From Brevibacillus choshinensis (GTDB taxonomy: Bacteria; Bacillota; Bacilli; Brevibacillales; Brevibacillaceae): a stretch of DNA of 64,000 nucleotides. Position 1 is the first letter of the stretch, and each line of letters begins with the position of its first letter. Location: contig NZ_CP069127.1 of the NCBI RefSeq assembly GCF_016811915.1, positions 4,005,001 through 4,069,000 on the forward strand, given 5' to 3'. Shown here in pieces: positions 60,122 to 64,000 of the stretch. The notes under the pieces were generated by a model. That model had not been told where the DNA came from and ran no database searches. It saw nothing but the letters and a program-made list of their open reading frames with translations. The position numbers were made by a program, and so were the translations under genes.

Positions 60122-60508
60122 TTACAATTCTTGTAGCAGCCTCACCACAAACGGAATATCAGCAGGTGCAAATGAATATTCTCGAAGCTCCTCACGGCTT
60201 GCCCAGCGGTACTCATCGTGGTCTACGAGGGATATGTCGCCGCCCACAAACCTAGCTCGGTGAGCGAACAGCCGAATCTGCGTCGTCCCGTATGCATGAT
60301 CATTGACGCCGAACGGTTCATACGGCTCGATGGAGATGTTCATCTCCTCTTGTAATTCTCTTTGCAGGCAGGCTTCTACCGATTCACCCTGCTCGATCTT
60401 TCCACCTGGAAACTCCCACAAGCCCGCTTGCGATTTTCCCTTCTTGCGCCTCGCGATGAGGAGCTGGCCTTGCTCGTTTTCGATGATGGCTGCAGCTACT
60501 TCTAGCAT
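60122..60508 (-). CDS. Nudix hydrolase, MutT (8-oxo-dGTP diphosphatase)-like
   Basis: 128 residues from ATG 60508 (AGGAAGTG upstream; GTG 60520 is an alternative). Nudix box GGKIEQGESVEACLQRELQE with EE following, and AAAIIENEQGQLLIARRKKG, WEFPGGK, HRARFVGGDISLVDHDEYRW typical of MutT. It removes damaged nucleoside triphosphates in the cytosol. Single gene. Confidence 0.93.
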   Translation of the reverse strand: MLEVAAAIIENEQGQLLIARRKKGKSQAGLWEFPGGKIEQGESVEACLQRELQEEMNISIEPYEPFGVNDHAYGTTQIRLFAHRARFVGGDISLVDHDEYRWASREELREYSFAPADIPFVVRLLQEL

Positions 60509-60677
60509 TTTGCTGATCACTTCCTATATGATGGCCTTGTTTGCGATTGGTACCTTTGAGATCTATATATAAAAGATAGCTTTAAGCGTCAATCTTTATT
60601 CCTATCCTTTTACAATGAAATAAGCTCTATCTCATTTTGGCGATGGTGAAAAATGATCCAAGGTAAGGAATCGGAAA

Positions 60678-60701
60678 AAACCGTCACGAGAGAGACGGTT
60701 T
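60678..60701. terminator. Hairpin between HAD and Nudix genes
   Basis: AAACCGTC / GACGGTTT stem, loop ACGAGAGA, T run after. In the minus direction it follows the HAD gene end at 60810; it could also end plus-strand transcripts. Confidence 0.7.
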
Positions 60702-60809
60702 TTCTGTTATTTGTTATTTGGTGTTTAATAGATACTATTTCGTAATTTCAGAGGAATTCATCGCGGGCTACGCAACAAATATCATTTCATTTTAATGAGT
60801 GAGACGGGC

Positions 60810-61604
60810 TCACCCCAAAGACTCAATAACCCCCTGAATCTCCCGCAAACTAGCAATCTCATGACTCGGCACAATCTCCCCTACACGAGGCACTCCATGC
60901 CGATTGATCCACATATTGCGCATGCCTACCGTATTCGAGCCCAGAATGTCCGTCGTCAGCTTGTCCCCGATCATCACGCCTTCTTCTGCCGTGATGCCCA
61001 GCAAGCTCATGGCGTGCTCGAAAATCGGCGCGGCAGGCTTGCCTTGACCGAAATCACCGGAAATGATGATATGGTCGAAATAAGCAGCGAGCTCTGGGAC
61101 TCCGGCCAGCTTTTCCTTTTGCAGGTCAGGCGAGCCGTTGGTCAGCAGCAGGAGCTTGTATTTTCCTTTCAGCTGGTCCAGCACCTCGAAGGTTTCTTCA
61201 TACACAATCGGGCGGCTTCTCCGCTCCGCCGGGAACATTTCCCCAAGTTTAGCGCCCAGCTCTTCGTTCTCGATGCCGAGTGCCCGCAAGCCGCGTGTCC
61301 ATGCTTCCCTCCGATAGGTGGGGACGAACGATTGGAGCTTGCGAAACTCCTCTTGTTCCCCCTCGGCAAAGCGTGCCCATAGTCCCTCAAACGGATTGAT
61401 CCCGATCATTTTGGTAAACGGGAACGCTTCAAAAGCTTCGTATATGGCCCGCGCTTCCCTGCGAACCGCCTCTTCCAGCTGCTCTGTGTCCACGTCGTGA
61501 TACTTGGCAGCCTCCGCACAGGTCGCTTGAAACGCTTCCTTCACGCTGCGGTCGTCCCACAGCAACGTATCATCCAAATCAAATAAAACCGCTTTGATCG
61601 CCAT
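60810..61604 (-). CDS. HAD-IA family hydrolase (YjjG/phosphoglycolate phosphatase-like)
   Basis: 264 residues. Motif I VLFDLDDTLLWDD, motif II LLLLTNGSPDL, motif III Lys in FGQGKPAAPIFEHA, and motif IV MIGDKLTTDILGSNTVGM. A helical cap lies at about 15-110. AAAGGGGAATCAACTG precedes ATG 61604. Likely phosphatase on small phosphorylated compounds, such as noncanonical nucleotides; substrate not read from sequence. Confidence 0.9.
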   Translation of the reverse strand: MAIKAVLFDLDDTLLWDDRSVKEAFQATCAEAAKYHDVDTEQLEEAVRREARAIYEAFEAFPFTKMIGINPFEGLWARFAEGEQEEFRKLQSFVPTYRREAWTRGLRALGIENEELGAKLGEMFPAERRSRPIVYEETFEVLDQLKGKYKLLLLTNGSPDLQKEKLAGVPELAAYFDHIIISGDFGQGKPAAPIFEHAMSLLGITAEEGVMIGDKLTTDILGSNTVGMRNMWINRHGVPRVGEIVPSHEIASLREIQGVIESLG

Positions 61605-61764
61605 CAGTTGATTCCCCTTTTTCTCCTATTTTGTCTCTTTTGTTCTATCATCACGGAAATGGGTCGGTTTCGCAACAGGTAAGGACGAGTTTTTCGTGGG
61701 ATTCCGACTATTTTTCCTACCAGATAGAGAACAAGAGGGGGCAGCAGCCTGAAGCGATCCTCGC

Positions 61765-62742
61765 TCATCCCTTCAGCAAGCTTTGCAAGCTTAGGAGTTT
61801 TCTCTTCCGCTGCATCCGGGCTTCGATCGCTTGATCATGCGTCACGGCGATGAAGCGGGTTATCGAATGGGGTCTGGATTGTGCTACGAGATCCAAGTCT
61901 GCGCTGATCGTGGTTCCGATGGTGACGAACCCTCCTCCCGTCGTCGCATCCCGCAATAACAGGATGAGCTCTTTCTCATTCGGGATCATGATCGCGCCGA
62001 TCGGATAGACGATATCCACGGTGTTGGATGCATTATTGCCCGCACCGAATGGGGGATCAACCGATTGGAAGGCAGCAGTCGCACCCGTATATCTGTACGC
62101 GATGTTGTTAGATTCGAGTCCAACCTGCCACTCTGAATTCAGGAACGCTTTCAATCCTTCGTCACTCAACCGATAGCTGGAAATGCCCATGACCATGCGG
62201 ATATCGATGGAGGAAGAAAATCGGGGGAGATATTCCTCCGGGATTCGCGTCCCCACATGATGGAAGACGCCTGGCAAAGGCTCCCCGATGATTACCTCGT
62301 CCCCTGCAAGCAGTTTTCTTCCCTGAAATCCACCCAATTGACTCAAGGTGTACGTCGATTTCGAGCCGAGCACGTCGGGAACCTGAATCCCCCCTGACAC
62401 GCACAAATAGGTTTTTACGCCTTTGGCCGTTGAACGAAGGGTGAGAACATCACCTTCTTGGACGCAGACCGACTCCCACATGGGGATGGGCTGCCCGTTC
62501 ACTTTCACATCCATAGGGGCGCCCGTGATGGCGATGACCGTTTTCTTGCGCACTTCGATTTTGGGACCGAGCAGCGTGATCTCCAGAGCGGCATAGTCGA
62601 TGGGATTGCCCAATAAAATGTTTCCCAGACAAAACGAATATCTGTCTGCTGCACCGGAAGGAGGAACCCCTAAGTGGTAGTAATCTTTTCGGCCCGAATC
62701 CTGCACCAAGGTTTGCAATCCACCGTCCAAGATGTAGAACAA
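61765..62742 (-). CDS. pxpC: 5-oxoprolinase subunit C-like protein (PxpC/KipA, biotin-dependent carboxyltransferase-like fold)
   Basis: 325 residues. LDGGLQTLVQDSGRKDYYHL and GVPPSGAADRYSFCLGNILL are the AHS2/PxpC start; LCVSGGIQVPDVLGSKSTYT and the late GYPxGAI-like VDIVYPIGAIMIPNE and RDATTGGGFVTIGTTI are also typical. PxpC works with PxpB and PxpA to hydrolyse 5-oxoproline with ATP, or, in B. subtilis, KipA counters KipI, which inhibits KinA. The gene begins one base after PxpB. No pxpA-like gene (LamB/YcsF type) is found on this side. Confidence 0.88.
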   Translation of the reverse strand: MFYILDGGLQTLVQDSGRKDYYHLGVPPSGAADRYSFCLGNILLGNPIDYAALEITLLGPKIEVRKKTVIAITGAPMDVKVNGQPIPMWESVCVQEGDVLTLRSTAKGVKTYLCVSGGIQVPDVLGSKSTYTLSQLGGFQGRKLLAGDEVIIGEPLPGVFHHVGTRIPEEYLPRFSSSIDIRMVMGISSYRLSDEGLKAFLNSEWQVGLESNNIAYRYTGATAAFQSVDPPFGAGNNASNTVDIVYPIGAIMIPNEKELILLLRDATTGGGFVTIGTTISADLDLVAQSRPHSITRFIAVTHDQAIEARMQRKRKLLSLQSLLKG

Positions 62743-62743
62743 G

Positions 62744-63631
62744 CTAGAACCCCTCCATCAATTGCTTCAGATAGCCTTTTCTGTCGGCGAAATAGTCTTC
62801 CGTCGAGAAATCTACGTATTTGATCCGGTATCGGTACGTCCCTTCATCGACCTGCTGGACAATCCGATTGTACTCGGCTTCGTCAACGGGACGATGCTTC
62901 CAGATATCTCCTGGCTTGGCCAAAAAGAAGGTATCCTTGAGATCGGGAAGCCTCTGCGATTGATCGAATACGGGAACCGCTGCCATCCCAATCAGCTGGT
63001 AGCTGCCGGGGGCACTCAGCGGATAGATCACTGTAAACGCCCCACCGATCCCGACAGCCTGGCTCGGTGTATCAGTCCGGGGGCTTATGTATTTAGGCGT
63101 CTGGATGATTTGCTCTTTCGTAAGACCGAGCGGATATTCCCATGCCGTTCCGGGGATAAATCCCATCATCGTGATCAGGTAGGGACTGGAGGAATGTGCC
63201 TCGATAAAGCGCTCCTTTTCGGCATAGCCGTTCAACTTCATGACCAGCTCAAAATTGCTTTTTGCCTCATGGGCGATATTGCGCTCCTGAAAGCGTCTGC
63301 TGTACTCCTGTGTCAGCGGATCGTCATACCAGATCGGGATCTCGACAATACGGACCTGCATGTTCAATTCGGACGGATTGCTTTTCGTGATGTCAATCTC
63401 TTTCAAATACTCCAGAAGGTCGGCGACAGAAATCACTTCCGGATCGAAACGGATGATATACGAAGAGTTGGAGGGACAAATATCTTGGATGCCAGGTATT
63501 TGCCGCTTCCGCAATTCGTTTGTGACGGCTAATGCCTTGAAATTGCTTTCCTCCCTCATGTCCCGGGAGATCTCCGCGTAGATGTACTCGTCACCGCCGA
63601 AGTCGAATCTGGTTTCTGGCAGGGTAAACAT
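62744..63631 (-). CDS. pxpB: 5-oxoprolinase subunit B-like protein (PxpB/KipI)
   Basis: 295 residues from ATG 63631, behind AAAAGGAGTTGCTT. The AHS1 domain: FDFGGDEYIYAEISRDMREE, IPIWYDD, then MMGFIPGTAWEYPLGLTKEQ and SPRTDTPSQAVGIGGAFTVI with YPLSAPGSYQLIG. It is about 50 residues longer than the usual 240-residue PxpB, with an added N-terminal stretch and long loops. It sits 14 bases after the sigma-54 regulator, so the three genes form one unit. Role in pyroglutamate use is inferred. Confidence 0.87.
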   Translation of the reverse strand: MFTLPETRFDFGGDEYIYAEISRDMREESNFKALAVTNELRKRQIPGIQDICPSNSSYIIRFDPEVISVADLLEYLKEIDITKSNPSELNMQVRIVEIPIWYDDPLTQEYSRRFQERNIAHEAKSNFELVMKLNGYAEKERFIEAHSSSPYLITMMGFIPGTAWEYPLGLTKEQIIQTPKYISPRTDTPSQAVGIGGAFTVIYPLSAPGSYQLIGMAAVPVFDQSQRLPDLKDTFFLAKPGDIWKHRPVDEAEYNRIVQQVDEGTYRYRIKYVDFSTEDYFADRKGYLKQLMEGF

Positions 63632-63645
63632 AAGCAACTCCTTTT

Positions 63646-64000
63646 CTATTGCAGAAATTTCTGAATTCTGCGACTAAGTGTAGCAGGACTTACGCCAAGG
63701 ATTTTGGCAACTTTCGAGGCGGTGCCGTATTTTTTCAAAGCAAGCGAGATCAGTTGATTCTCCACTTCCTCGACCGCTTCTCTCAGCGGCATGATGTCCA
63801 GTACCAATGTTTTGTTCTCCCGACCGCGATCTTCTTCCACATATAAATGAGGGAGAACGTCTTCCGTACCGATATTGTCTTTTCTCGTTGTCACGACTAG
63901 TCTTTCGATTACGTTTTGCAGTTCTCTGACATTTCCTGGCCAAGCATAGCCCTCCAAGGCATTCAGAGCTTCCCGGGTCAGGCTTTTGTCGAGATGGTAT
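63646..64000 (-). CDS. Sigma-54-dependent (Fis-type) transcriptional regulator, C-terminal part only
   Basis: The open frame enters from the right edge and ends at 63646. It reads YHLDKSLTREALNALEGYAW, PGNVRELQNVIERLVV (the end of the AAA+ sigma-54 interaction domain) and a Fis-like helix-turn-helix KKYGTASKVAKILGVSPATL with SRRIQKFLQ. Activators of this type open sigma-54 promoters in answer to a signal sensed by an N-terminal domain that is outside the window. It probably controls the pxpB-pxpC genes. Confidence 0.85.
   Translation of the reverse strand, partial: YHLDKSLTREALNALEGYAWPGNVRELQNVIERLVVTTRKDNIGTEDVLPHLYVEEDRGRENKTLVLDIMPLREAVEEVENQLISLALKKYGTASKVAKILGVSPATLSRRIQKFLQ

Noticed and set aside
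1..64000. tRNA, rRNA, CRISPR arrays, insertion sequences, prophage or replication origin
   Set aside because: No cloverleaf with 3' CCA, no rRNA blocks, no repeat-spacer pattern, no transposase or integrase motifs and no DnaA-box cluster were recognised while reading both strands.

Overview
The window looks like a chromosomal segment of an aerobic, spore-forming Firmicute of the Brevibacillus/Paenibacillus type. The evidence is strong AGGAGG-type ribosome binding sites with many TTG and GTG starts, moderate GC, a Bacillus-type LexA box, a ydaO-type c-di-AMP riboswitch, a c-di-GMP-I riboswitch, and many peptide importers and GNAT proteins. The genus is an inference. No rRNA, tRNA, CRISPR array, insertion sequence or prophage was recognised.

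Layout. 1-2308: N-terminal part of an AddB-like nuclease that runs off the left edge. 2480-9106 (minus): a peptide-type ABC importer operon ending in a creatinase-like M24 protein, with a divergent GAF/PucR regulator at 9330. 11.3-20 kb: single genes (DoxX, two GNATs, DUF92, an SOS-linked YolD, a glycosyltransferase, an oxidoreductase) and two damaged genes, a PAS protein with an amber codon and a frameshifted vanadium haloperoxidase. 20.2-23.1 kb: a c-di-AMP riboswitch before a secreted CAP protein, then a c-di-GMP riboswitch before a 64-residue Sm-like protein, a TTG-start mini-membrane protein, an amidoligase-like enzyme and a pair of hairpins with the same loop. 23.2-27 kb: a sensor kinase whose response regulator survives only as a 37-codon tail, with TGAAC direct repeats before each neighbouring transcription unit. 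27.0-33.5 kb (minus): a seven-gene importer, phosphodiesterase, DeoR and PHP operon. 33.7-37.8 kb: YitT, a MmyB-like regulator, an MFS exporter and a cold shock protein.

The largest unit is the 13-gene minus-strand operon at 52417-37871: M81 peptidase, RpiR regulator, a complete peptide importer, a class A beta-lactamase-like hydrolase, an N-acylamino acid racemase, a GNAT of the COG3375 type, two tandem class C-type serine hydrolases and an M55 D-aminopeptidase. Together they read as import and breakdown of D-residue peptides (probably from cell walls), with D-to-L conversion through N-succinyl amino acids.

52.7-57 kb is an accessory stretch of small and hypothetical genes with an AbiEii-like nucleotidyltransferase and a duplicated-domain partner. 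57053-59583 is one glycine-rich/HYR surface protein gene broken by four single-base losses in G runs. 60-64 kb holds a Nudix hydrolase, a HAD hydrolase and a pxpB-pxpC pair behind a sigma-54 activator that runs off the right edge. All functions are inferred by reading motifs; no database search was possible.
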